Positions 9,107-21,300 of a stretch of 60,000 nucleotides of DNA are shown here, piece by piece. The notes beneath the pieces were generated by a model. The model did not search any database, was not told where the DNA came from, and was given only the letters and a program-made list of their open reading frames with translations. Source of the stretch: Symsagittifera roscoffensis (Eukaryota > Xenacoelomorpha > Acoela > Convolutidae); the NCBI RefSeq assembly GCF_963678635.1, contig NC_087067.1:20210596-20270595 (forward strand), read 5' to 3'. Position 1 is the first letter of the stretch; each line of letters opens with the position of its first letter. Both the position numbers and the translations under genes were made by a program.

Positions 9107-11777
9107 ATGAAGTCAAAAATTAAGTTAAACTATTTTGCTATTACAATTTTTACGGTGTTGGTGATTTTGCTGTTTCAAACAAACAAAGTTGACGGAATTT
9201 TATGTTGGGAGTGTTCTCCCCCAATTTTTCCCAACCACACCGGAGAGCTGGAAGTCTGGAAAAGTTGCCATCTGTCGCCGGATCAAAGGATCTTCGAACA
9301 GAATGAGCCTACAAGGTGCAGTGATTATGGCCGAGACAATACATGCGTAACGAGTAAATTCGTATTCAAAGGCAGGGTTGTCATATTTAAGCAATTTAAT
9401 TCGTTTTTCTGAATTTATATTTAAAAAATTATAATCGGTTCGACCCGGGTCGAGATTCGCGACTCATTTTCGATCCAAAATGTGAATCCATAATTGGAAA
9501 CTCCGGACAACCAATTTTGGTTTTAAGATTTCTTATGATATCAAAACTAGATGAAGTACTGAACGATTCTGGATGGAGATATTAATGAAAGTTATTTTAT
9601 AACAGTAATGGGGTTCCGTTTCTTAAAACTAAATTTGAACAAATTTTTGTAAAAAAGACATTGGTGTTTTATAATTCTAGTCATAAAAGTACGCGGAGTA
9701 AGCAAAGATGTTTGCACATTTATCAGGGGCGGACCTAGGTTTTTCTCGAGAAGGAGGGGGCGTATTTTCAAAAAAAAATCGTAAAACTTATTGACCGTTT
9801 TTAGATCGACCAAATTGGATTTTCTGAGCACTTACAAATCACTGCAAAGACCCCAATTTGACCAAAAAGCAAAAGTTTTTTGGAATGTTTTCAGTTAAAA
9901 ACTGTGCTTTGTTTTGGCGCGTGCTACCGCTTAAAACTAGTATTGGCGTCTAACTAAGGTGCCTTCACAAAAAATTTTAGGGTCAACTTGCCAAAATTGG
10001 GGATCGCAACTTAGTATCAAAAGGGGAAAAACTTTGAATGGCGATGAGGTCGAACCCCTGAAAGAAAGTGCGTGAGCCCCCGCCCCCTGCTCGTAAATCC
10101 GCTGAAATTTATAATAGTCTGAAAGGAATCTGTGTACAAAAATTAACCAATTGAATTAAAAAAAACTAGAAAAAATTGAATAACAGAGGAAAAGCTCGAT
10201 TTTATTGTTCAAAAAGCAACTAACAATTGTTGCTTTTTATTGTTCAGTGAACTAACAAAATCGAGTACAAATTTTTTCATCCTATGTTAAAATAGAGTAG
10301 GATCTGTGCAAGAAATTTTAGGAAGAAAGTTCCGTGTTTTGAGCGTTTTTCTTGAGCAAATTAACACGCGTGCTTACGCGTGCTCCCTACTGTATCTTTC
10401 TACATTGGGGCTGAAGGCATAAAGGTACCTACGCAAAATTTCTAGGACACTGATTGATTAATGATTGTAGAAATGATTGTAGCAAAAAAAACAGATGGAA
10501 AATTTTGAAAAATTGACGACCATAATTAAGGGCGAGTTTGACAAATACCAAACTTTGGTTTCAGAGTACTTTGGTTTCAGAGTTTTTTTTAACTTTTTGA
10601 ACATGGTTCTAATCTTACAGTTTTTCCAATTAAACATGAAGATGAGACGAGAAAAATTGAGATAGAAAATTAAATTAGAGTAACTACGCTAATAATTTAG
10701 TTTCAAAATAATTATAGCCCAAATATAAGGCTTTTAGTTTTTGGAATAGATGTATACTCTAACTATTCTAAAAAGTTAGTGCCATAAAATTTTGAAGCTC
10801 CAATCTATTGCGTCCCCCGAAACATGTAACAGCTTGGAAAATTGCCCTTCACACATCGCAATATGAAGAAACCAAACAAACAAAAATGTGCAAAAAGTTA
10901 CAGGTACGACCGAACTCGAACAGTGTAAATACAATACAGTCGCATACATAGCAATCCGAAACAAAGCAGTCCGAAAAATAGCAAAATGAACAAAAAAAGT
11001 GTCCGATCAAGTTAAAGTAGATTTCAAGTGAAATTTTTGAAAAAGAAAAAAATGTCCTACAAGGGAAAGCTATATTTGAGTCTGATAGCAAACATTTCAC
11101 ACCAAACTTTCTCGACATTGAGATAAATTGAAACAATTATTTTTTTTCGGAATCCAATTTAAAACTGAAAGGGCTTCATTCATAAAACAGATGTTTCAAA
11201 ATAACCGTTTTTCGATTTACCTTAAAAGAGTAGCTAAAAAATAACAAAAAACCTTCTACGCCATTGTTCCTTCCCACTTTAGAGTTAATAAAAAAAATAA
11301 AGCAAAATTTGAGATGACAACCTTGTTTTCAAAGGGCAAATAATATTCGCGTTTGGGTGTCTGTCGGCTAATGGATTTCAACTCGGGCCCGACCTTTATC
11401 CTTCTGCCCAGGTATGCATGGACCCGATTCCTGACCCGCTATGCCAGCGAACCATCATGGCTTTTTTCCAGCTGGAAAAAGTTCCAGACCGAGGGTATCA
11501 ATGTCATTCTACGTGTTGTACATGGGACGGTTGTAATGCTGTTTTCGATAAATTTACAAAAGAAGGTATGGAAAAGAAAAGTTTGTTTGAAGATGGAAAA
11601 TATAACCCAAATCAAGGAATGCCGCCGGCGGGAGGTTACGGGGGTCAAATGGCACCTTACGGGGGCAATAACCAAATGATGTACCCCTACGGTCAACCAC
11701 CAAGTTCATCAAAATTCACAAAATCAAACCCACTGACTATAACTTTATCGATACTTTTTCTTCTTATAATCACTTGA
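9107..11777 (+). CDS. Ly6/uPAR three-finger protein, GPI-anchored (two or more exons)
   Basis: Exon 1 starts at the ATG at 9107 and encodes a signal peptide (hydrophobic residues 9-25, ending near V-D-G). The mature start is I-L-C-W-E-C, followed by Cys residues in W-K-S-C, T-R-C and N-T-C. The last exon starts at 11412, after TTCTGCCCAG, and gives V-C-M-D-P, more Cys, and the terminal C-C-T-W-D-G-C-N, the Ly6 signature. A Gly/Tyr/Pro-rich linker and a hydrophobic C-terminus (L-T-I-T-L-S-I-L-F-L-L-I-I-T) then fit a GPI-attachment signal. The exon 1 donor is uncertain: the phase-0 GT candidates are at 9362, 9377 and 9380, all weak, and a middle exon is possible. A TATA-like TTTATAAA lies at 9004. 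Such proteins act at the cell surface, often on receptors or channels. Confidence 0.7.
9724..10104 (+). mobile_element. Non-autonomous hAT-type MITE with 8-bp target duplication
   Basis: The left end reads CAGGGGCGGACCTAGG and the right end, inverted, gives CAGCGGATTTACGAG. This CAGGGGCGGA-type terminus is typical of hAT elements. The flanks are acatttat on the left and aaatttat on the right, an 8-bp target duplication with one mismatch, as expected for hAT. It has no coding capacity and lies in the intron of the Ly6 gene. Related sequence occurs near 23.6 kb, 36.06 kb and 59.5 kb. Confidence 0.7.
10195..10265 (+). repeat. 71-bp imperfect palindrome
   Basis: Perfect 10-bp inner arms (AAAAAGCAAC at 10211-10220 and GTTGCTTTTT at 10229-10238) sit inside outer arms CTCGATTTT and AAAATCGAG. 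It could form a cruciform or be a tiny foldback element. It is intronic to the Ly6 gene. Confidence 0.55.
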
Positions 11778-12348
11778 TTATTAATTGGAATTGTTTGGTT
11801 TCTCTACAAGAAGAAAAACTTCAGGCAACGAGTAAGAATGTGGATTTTGGGCAGATTTTATAAGACTTATTTATGCTCATTTGAAATGAATACTTAGTTT
11901 ATTTCTTCATTTAATTGGATGTCTTAAAACAATTTAAAAAATTACTTGAAAGATTTTTTTTTACTTTTGTGATCATTACGTGATATAATGTCTGTAAATG
12001 ACGTATAGCTTGATTCAATAACTAATAAAAAAAGCTCAGAAGAAATAATACATTGCTAAAAGAAACTGTACAAAAGTACATGATTAATCACATTTGTGGT
12101 TTGTGTAATATCAAATGCTGAATACTTTAAAACAATTGTACAAAAGCGATAACCCAAAATAATTTCTTTTTCAGTAGAAAAATCAGGTTTCAAAAAACAC
12201 AAATATAAATACAGTCTTATTAAATTTAGCAAAACTACATTCAAAGCAACCTGATTCCTACTATTTTCAACAGTTTTTCTAAATTATATTCTAAAATTGT
12301 TGTTTACTGTATCATTGCTTGCAAAGTCATCTGACTGAAGAAGCTGCA

Positions 12349-12382
12349 ATGGCGGGGATGATGTTCCAGATGCTAGTTGTCA
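12349..12382 (+). CDS. cpx: Complexin exon 1 (coding part)
   Basis: The ATG at 12349 is in a good context (GCAATGG). Eleven codons plus one base are followed by an ideal donor, A|GTGAGT. The phase-1 end joins the AC at the start of exon 2 to make an Asn codon. It is too short for ordinary ORF calling and was chosen by phase and by similarity to complexin N-termini. Confidence 0.65.
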
Positions 12383-15300
12383 GTGAGTACAATGTACAAG
12401 TATCAAATAAATCACCAGAAAACCAAAACTCGGACATACATGCTAGGTTTTTAAGGTTTATTTAAAAAATATATTTCCACCAGAATTGAATTTTTTGAAT
12501 TGTCACTAGAACCAAAACCTTAAGCTCAGTTTCAATTTTTTGAAAATTTATGAAGAGACATGGCCTGTATGAAAATGTATGAGGAGAAGTCACGATCGCA
12601 AAATCAAGTTATTGTTCAAAAAAGGTACTTGGAATCACCTGCGACATGCGTTGAAGCTTTTGAAAAGAAATATCTATTTTCTCCGCCTTTTTGAAGCATT
12701 TTATGAAGAAATCTATCCCATTTAAAGTTCTGCTCGAAAACTTTATTGAGGACTGACCAGAACTATAATATTTTTTAGTTTTTTTGAGTACTCCCAGGAT
12801 AATTTCTTTTATTCAAATTGTTTTTCTGAAATATCCGCTTTTTCTTGTCTTTTTTTTCTGTTTTCCAAGCGTCACTTCTAAACTCTCTGATTTTTCCAAG
12901 GATAATTTCTGATTTAATTTATATATTTTTTGTAATAACAGTGAACTATTTTCTCTGTCAACTTGTTTATAAGTGCTTGCCTTATTTTTTCCAAATAAGT
13001 TTTTTTTGTTTCGACTCTCGAAGAAAAGTATGAAAGATTTCTGCTCGGGTGGTATTTTCTCCAGACCAAATGATTATTTAACTCTTTTTTATATCATCTG
13101 AATTTTACTAATTTTTTTTTCAAATTTAAAAATATATATTGTTTCACCTGTGATATTTTTACCTTAAAATTTGCTATTTTGCTAATTTGGGATAATTTTT
13201 ACTTGAAAAACCTTTTCCATAGACTTTCAACGGAAGTCAAAACATTGTGTTCTTCCATCTGATACGAACCGTCTTGCTTAGTGTATATGCTTTACCTGAT
13301 TAAATTGTGTAAGCGAGATTACTCGCATGCGCATACAGTTTGGTACAAGACAATCGGAAAATGGCCTATGGGCAGAACGCAATTGAAAACCAAAATAGCC
13401 GCTTGCTGTGATGATACAATTATACAAACAAGTCAAATTTTAGGCATCAGCGAATGCAATGGTTCTTCAAAAAAATGAAAGTTTTTTCAACAAATTTTTT
13501 CATTTTCTTGTCTTCAATTTTTTGCTCTTAAGTTTTTGAATGTTTTTTTTACCTAAATTTCTAACTTTCTTATATAACAAACGTTACCCAATAGCTTTAC
13601 TCGCTCGAAATTTCAAAAATAGAAAAAACCAAGTTCTTACCATTTTTTTTTCAACAGTAGAAACTTTTTTGAATTTTTTAAAAATGCTTCCAATCACGAC
13701 TCGAAGAGCTTTGATCTGATATATCAATCAAACCTGTCCAATGATTATTTGTGATACCTGATTTTGCGTTAAAAACAAAAAAAAAAGAAAAAAAACACAA
13801 CCACTAGACTAAAACACACCCGAATTCAAACCTCTTTTCTATTTTCAATGATCCAAACAAAAATATATCCACAGGTGAGGCGGAAATGTCAAAAATTTAC
13901 CAAAAAATTTAATTGAATTGTCGAACAACTAATTTAAAGTTTTCTGAGGATGAGAAACTGGACCCAAATAGCACTGAACTTGGTGGAATTGTCTCAAGTT
14001 GAACAATAAATCGAAGTGAATGGGAGATGAAAATATTTGCTTTTGTTCTGGTGAGTTGACTTTTAAATTGCCTACAAAATTTCTTGAAGTTTTTCTGAAC
14101 CAGAACATAACTTTCAACAATATTTGTCGCCCTGATTATAAATTGAAATATATTTAAGAGATAAAAAAATAAATGAGCCAAAAGTTCCAAGATGCCCATT
14201 TTTAAGATAATTATATCAAATTTATTCGTCATTGTGCATGTATAAAAAAACGACCTGTCTAGGTATGTTTGCAAAAGTAAAAAAATAAACAATTGTTTTG
14301 TAAATCAATATTTTCCGAAAGAAAAACCAGACTTTTTTATTTTAAAAACTTTTGTCCAATACTTCATTTTGAACGCCAAAAAATGAGCGTCTCAGCAGAA
14401 AGCAAACAATTTTACGTTCGAGTTATATTTTTTTTGCTTGAAAAAACCAATAGCTTTTTTTGTTGAGTAATCCTGCTCATTTCAAAGTGAAGACCTTAAA
14501 ATTTTTTTGCATTTGAATGCGTGTTTTTTCTTAGTTTTTTGCCTAACTTTTGCCTAACTTTTTTGTCATTCCAGTGGCAAGGAAAAAAATGCTGCGTACA
14601 AAAGTTGGACCAAAACTGATTACTGCCTGCATTCAAATTTTTGATAATTTTTGAGTCGGCTTTTTTGCCGCCTACAGTTGAATATAGCTAAAAACTTATG
14701 TCATTCAAAACTGCCAAAATGACAGTTTTAGCCTCTCAGAATTTGACAAACCCATCGGATAAAAGTTTAACTATGAAATCAATGCAAGACTATTTGTTTC
14801 ATAGCTTTTGTCAAAAATGAGAACAATAATTTTTTGTGCAGAAACGTTTCTTCCGACTTCTATTCACTTAAAGAATAGAAAAAAATAATTCATGGTGAGC
14901 GAATGGTTAATGGACAGCTCGCTATTAAAAAAAACGGGTTAATGAAATCTACAAAAACAGTCAACTTGGCGACCAATGGCGCAGCATTGAAAAAGTTTTG
15001 ACAAAACTGGACTTGTTACGAAACAGGATTTTTATAGAAAATCAAGAAAGCTCGGAAATACAATTACGTCAACTGTAATAAAGATCAACATTTTTTCACA
15101 AAATTTTTGAGGATCCGTTGTTAATCCTAAACCCTCCTATATAACTACTGTTAGTTTTCAAGTTAGTTTTAATATCGAAACCATCAGCTTACACAAATTT
15201 TGTGCCAAACTTGTACATAAAATTTGTAGAAAAAAATCTGCGAGACATTTGGAAGATTTTTTTTTTATCGACATAACAAAAAGAAAAATTTAGATGATAT

Positions 15301-18300
15301 GAATTTTCTTCCAGACCTGTGAGACCTTGTTGGAGATTTTGAGGTTGTGAGACCTTGTTGGAGATTGTGAGACCTTGTTGCAAATCAGATCATGAAGTTT
15401 TAGTAGAAATAAATTTAATAGGGAGACCTGTGAGATTTTTTGAAGAATTCAATTTAACTGACCAGATTAGACATTGAGCTCACTAATGTTTTTTGTTTCA
15501 AGACGAGTAAGAATTTTAGGGGGAATCTATTTGGGCTACTAGATCAGAAGGTCAAGTTTAGGTAAGTTATACATTTATTCAAGACCTGTAAGATCTTTTG
15601 CAGAATTTTATATTACCGACCATATCAGACTGTCAAATTTCAGATGAGATATTTTTCTACAAGATTAATGAGAACTTCAGACGTTTCTTTTTGACCAACC
15701 AGATCAGATGGTGTTTTTTTAGATGAGATAAACTTTTCCCCAAAAAGTTGTGGGGTCTTCCGGAGTATTTAAATTGACCAAATAGTTCAGACTGAAAACT
15801 TTTTTAGTTGAGATATATTTGTTTTCGAGACGAGTGATACCGATTGGAGATCCTTATCTGACCAGAACAGATGGTGAATTTATAGATTACATATATTTTT
15901 TTGCTCAAGACCTTTGAGACCTTTTGAAGGATTCAGTTGGATCGACCAAATCAGAATAAGATCAGATTTTTTTCTTCAAGACGTGTAAGACCGTTTGGAG
16001 TAATCTATTTGACCGCACAGATCAGACTGACAAGTTTTAGATGAAATATTTTTTCTTCAAGACATGGTACAAAAAGTAGGGATGAACATTTTAAGAGAAT
16101 TGGTTTTTATGCAAAACTACATGACAAAAAGATAAATTATACAGGTAGAGTTAATGAAAGTTTGAAATCCATTTTGTCTTTCGAGTTAGCCTAATTGTTG
16201 TGATAAACTTATTAAATAGAGAGTGATGAGACACTAGTTGCCATTCTTTGGGCACTGACTACTAACTTCAGCATATTATCCTTGACACCAACAGCACCAT
16301 TATTCCTGGCATTTTCCTGGCTTCACACAATGTCAACACCAATGCTTCTGATGCTGCCCGACGACTTCACGAAACTCAATCCCGAACAAAAAGATAAGTA
16401 CTACGTTCAAATATATAACCTTGTCAATGTACTAGCAACATCCAGTAATCCTCCAAACAGTAATCAAAACGCAAAAGGACTCAGAGCACCTATTGATTTT
16501 GCTGCCAAAGTAATCCCCACTGATACTCAAAACTTGATTATTGGTTCGAGTTTTTTAGCGGAGTTTGACACGAAGGAGCTGCCCAAAGACGTGGCCGTTC
16601 ATTCTTACCGCGGGTCATTTTGCAGCGAGAAACAATCAGTTGTGAAAAAGTACGACGATACTGAGCTGAAATCAGTAACCTTCCAGGACGGCACCAATTC
16701 ACTCACAAGGGAACTACACAAACCTGTAGATGATATATTTGAAACTTTTTGCGCCACCATTAGTGAAATTGAGACAAAGTTTTCACCTACAATAATCAAT
16801 ATATGCCAAGTCCCGCCTGTGAAGTCGGGACCCGATTCTGTAAGTGGTAAACGTATAACTGAATTCAACAGCCTTATTGCCCATAAATTTAAGAAAAAAA
16901 AGTATCAAATTGTTCCTATATACGATAAAATTGTCAGCATAAACGACTATCAGTCAATCTTCTTTGATGAAGTACATTTGATGCGTTCTGTTAGTACTTT
17001 AAAAAATGCAATCATGGAAAAGGTGCTACCATTATCCAGCTTATCACCTCGAGTTGTTTCTCCGAATACTTCCAACTCTAGGGGCCCAGCGCACCCTCAG
17101 AGGAATCGTATGAAACCTGGTTCAAGCCAAGTCTCGTGGGGCCCCGAGCACCCAAAGAGTCTTGCGAGCCATGGTTTCAGCAACAATCAAACCTACAATT
17201 ATATGAATACCAATCGTAGTAATTATGACTTACGCCATAATAGATACTATCCATACTAATGCTGTTTTAGTAGTCTATTACCCAATGATCTGGATCTATC
17301 AAATTTATGTTTAGCCAATGGCTTTTAAAGACTCTCCTTATTTTCTTCCTTTTAACTAGCATTCCCATTAAGTACAATGAACCCAACAGCACCGCACTAC
17401 TCAAAACTAGAAACATGACGTCTAACCGCCACTTTAGATTCACAGCTGGCATCTATTGCGCAGTTGTGGTACTAACCTTTCAGATTGGAATATTGGAAAT
17501 CCTGCTTCTTCAATGTGGGGACATCGAAGTCAATCCAGGTCCCGCACTTTCATATGAAATCCTGGCAAACAAAGCAAAGGAACACCACAACTTCCTCAAA
17601 TATATAACTCTAAATTGTAGAAGCATAAAGAACAAACACATGGAAATGCGTTTCCTGTCAGAAATAGTTGACTCAAACACAATTATCGGTCTTACGGAAA
17701 CCTGGCTTGACGAAACATGCGATCATCAAACTTATTCATTCTGCAAAACAACCCATGAAATTTTTAGATGCGACCGTAACAAAAAATGCACTGGTCAACA
17801 CGCAGGTGGTGGTACTCTTCTTCTTATTCCAAAAAAATTTAACCCTAAGATTCGAGAAGATTTAAATTATCTACGTCCCTCCCATTTTGAAGGACTCTGG
17901 GTGGAATATAGCCCAATCATCTCAAAAAAATCAAAAAGACAGATAATTGCTATTGCCTACAATCCACACAAACAATTCAAGGAAATTTTTATAGAAGATA
18001 CACTAAAGGGTATCGATTACGCTGCCTCCGAAGCGCGAGATGTTACGATTTTGGGAGATTTCAATATTAACTACTTGAATAAACATGAAGCTAAATTTCT
18101 CAGCGATTCTATTAAACCATACAATTTGTCAATAACCAATAAGTCGATACCGACATACAACTCTAAAAACAGCCAATCCATTTTAGATAATATTATAGCA
18201 ACCAAATCTCTTTGTAAAGAAACTATTGTAGCAGAACCACCTATAAACACGGACCATTTAATAACAATGTGTATTAGCAAACTAAAACGATTCGAAAAAG

Positions 18301-21300
18301 CCATTCCAATTCGAACTTTTCGCTTCAACAAAACCAATTATTGTAAAAATAGGTTCTGCGAGGAACTTAAACAGAGTCCATGGTTTCTCGTCTACCAAGA
18401 AAACGATATCTCTAAAATGTTAATAAAATTTGAAGATATTTTCTCGCATGCCCTAAACGCTCACGCACCACTAGAGCAGAAGTATATCCGAAATAAACCG
18501 CAGCTACAGCTGTCTGGTAAAGTACTTAACTCAGTCAATAGACCTTTAAAACAGGAAAAAGAAAATCTTCTAAAGGCATATCAATTATCAAGAACAGATG
18601 CCAATTTTGAAAACTATAAACGAATAAGAAATAAATACAACAATCATCTAAAACATTTATACAAGAAAGAGAAAACAGCTCAATTCAAAATGCTTGACTG
18701 TCCAAAAAAACAATGGAATTTCATAAACTCTATCAGGAACACCATGAAACAGTCAACGCAAATAGGTGATCTACGGAATTCGTTTGGCGACACTATAATT
18801 GAAAATAAGAAGAAAGCAAATTTCCTTAACTACAGGTTCTCAACATTAGGAGAATACAAAAACGCAGATCCTCCCATAGATGTACCAACTGAGTACAGTG
18901 TACACAGCAAAACAAATAGGCACTTTCAATTCAGGTTCATAACTCACAAAGAAATGAAAGATGCAATTTTATTACTTCCCTTAAACAAGCCATTAGGACC
19001 AAGCAAAATCCCTGCTTGGGCTCTAAAAGACAGCATTAATACTGTAAACCCAATTCTTACGATGATTATCAATGAATGCATCTCGAAATCCGTATTCCCA
19101 TATACCTTAAAAAAGGCACACATTTTTCCCATATTCAAAAAAGGCGACTCGACAGATCCAGTAAATTATCGTCCAATTTCTATTACACCCACGCTATCGA
19201 AGTTGTTTGAAAAAATTTTTTCATCCCAAATTCACGAATTCTTAGCAAATTCCAATATTCTAAATCCAAAACAATTTGGCTTTCGTCCAGGTTATTCAAC
19301 TAATGATGCTCTTTTATACAAAACAGAAAAAATCAGATTCCATCTCGATAAAAATAACATAGCAGCGGCTGCATTTCTTGATTTATCTAAAGCATTTGAT
19401 TCACTCTCTCATTCAGTCCTTGAAAGGAAACTAAGTCACATTGGCTTTGAACAGTCAGCAACAACTCTTATTAAGTCATTTCTAGAAAACAGACAGCAAT
19501 TGACAATAGTAAACGGCGAACACTCAGATTGGCTTAAATTAGAGCAAGGTGTTCCCCAAGGTACTGTACTAGGACCACTGCTGTTCAACTTGTATGTAAA
19601 TGACTTACCACAAACAATAGACAAATCATGTACGTTAGTACAATATGCCGACGACACGACTCTGCTTAGTTTTCATTCAGATCCCGAAACAGCAACAAAG
19701 AGCATTGAAAACAATTTCAATAAAATTCTCTTGTATTTTCACTTAAATCGATTAATGATTAATGTAGACAAAACCCAGTTCATTGTATTTTCTGCACCGT
19801 CGAAAAAGAAACTAACTGAAAATCTTTCATTGAAAGTTGGAAATTATCAAGTTAATTTAACAGAGACAGTTAAATTTCTCGGCGTCAATATTGACATAAG
19901 CTTAACATTCGACAAAGAAATTAACAAAATTTTACAAAAAATGGCTACAGCAATCCAAACGATAAAATGCATCCGTGACGAAATCCCTCTGCGTACTAGA
20001 ATTCTCCTGTTAAATACTCTTGTACTGAGCCATTTGCACTATCCATGCATGCTCTTAAACGGATGTACGCAAGATAATATTGAGAAACTCGAAAAACAAA
20101 TAAAATGGGGAATCAGGATAATAATGAATATAAGCAAACGTGATTCCGTTACACTTCTAAGGAAACAGCACAAAATTCCTACTGCTCGGAATATTATCGA
20201 GTACCGATCAGCACACTACCTTCACAGGTTATGCCGAAACGATGCCCCATCTTTCACGCATATAAGATTCCCAAATTCTGAATTCCGCTATAACCATCGA
20301 ACTGGAACATTACTGTTCCCTTTAACATGTAAAACTGATTTCCTTCGTAAGTCTTTCTTATTTACATCAATCAGGAACCTTAACACAATAATCCGAACCT
20401 TGTTTAATCGAAAACTGCCGTACACATTGACAAAAACTCTGATTAAAAATTTCATCATAGGAAAAGATGACACCCTGTTACCCAATAAGGAGAGTCTTTC
20501 CGTATCCAAGGACATTTATTTTGTTAAATCAAATATTTGATTCAACCTCGTAGTAATTTATGTTTTTTCTTGTTATGTTATATAACCATTGCGTAATATT
20601 GTACACTAGATTCTTATACAATCAGTTCTGCAACTGCATAAGTATATTGAAACAATAAAGTGTCCCCTCTCTCTCTCTCTCTCTCTCTCTCTTTATTCGA
20701 ACTGCAAAAAAAAATTAGAAAAAAAAATTGTGTACGAAAAACGATCTGAACATGTGATCATTAATCAGAATAAAATAACCTTTTTAGCACTGATAAAAAA
20801 AACTCGAAGTCGTTTTCACCCCGAACCACAAAATGGGGAGGAACCTTGTTTTCAGGCAAGATTTTTTTTCTTTTACTCCGGCGCAAAATCCAGTAACACA
20901 AAATGTCATTGGATTGAGTCAAGAACCGAGTCGGAACTTTCTGTGCTTCTTGCACAGCAATCGGTCACCCTTCTATTTTCTTGTGGCTATAGATGTAATC
21001 GAAGCAATTTTCCATGATTTTTGCGTATCAATCGGCTTACTATGTTCAATGATGTGATTTAGGAACATTCTTTAAATCTTTTACTGAAACAACATTTGTT
21101 TATAAACCTGACTTGAATACCATTTCTTATATAAATGGACAACGGAACCAGGATGATTTCCAGTGAATAAAACTTCTATGGGATGAAAATCCAGTAATGG
21201 GTTCCTTTACCACTGTTAACCTCATGGGTAAAAAATAAAGAAGCGATGGTTTCCTTTTAGACCGGATCAAAGGTCTGCTACCCAAAGACAAGGACAAGGA

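Larger units (their letters stand above)
16150..20692 (+). mobile_element. Apparently intact CR1/L2-type non-LTR retrotransposon
   Basis: Two complete ORFs on the plus strand, 47 bases apart: an esterase-type ORF1 and an endonuclease/reverse-transcriptase ORF2 that starts with a 2A peptide. The 3' end has an AATAAA (20653) followed by a (CT)n tail; simple-repeat 3' ends are usual in this group. The 5' end is uncertain and no target duplication was found. It lies in sense orientation inside complexin intron 1. Confidence 0.8.
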
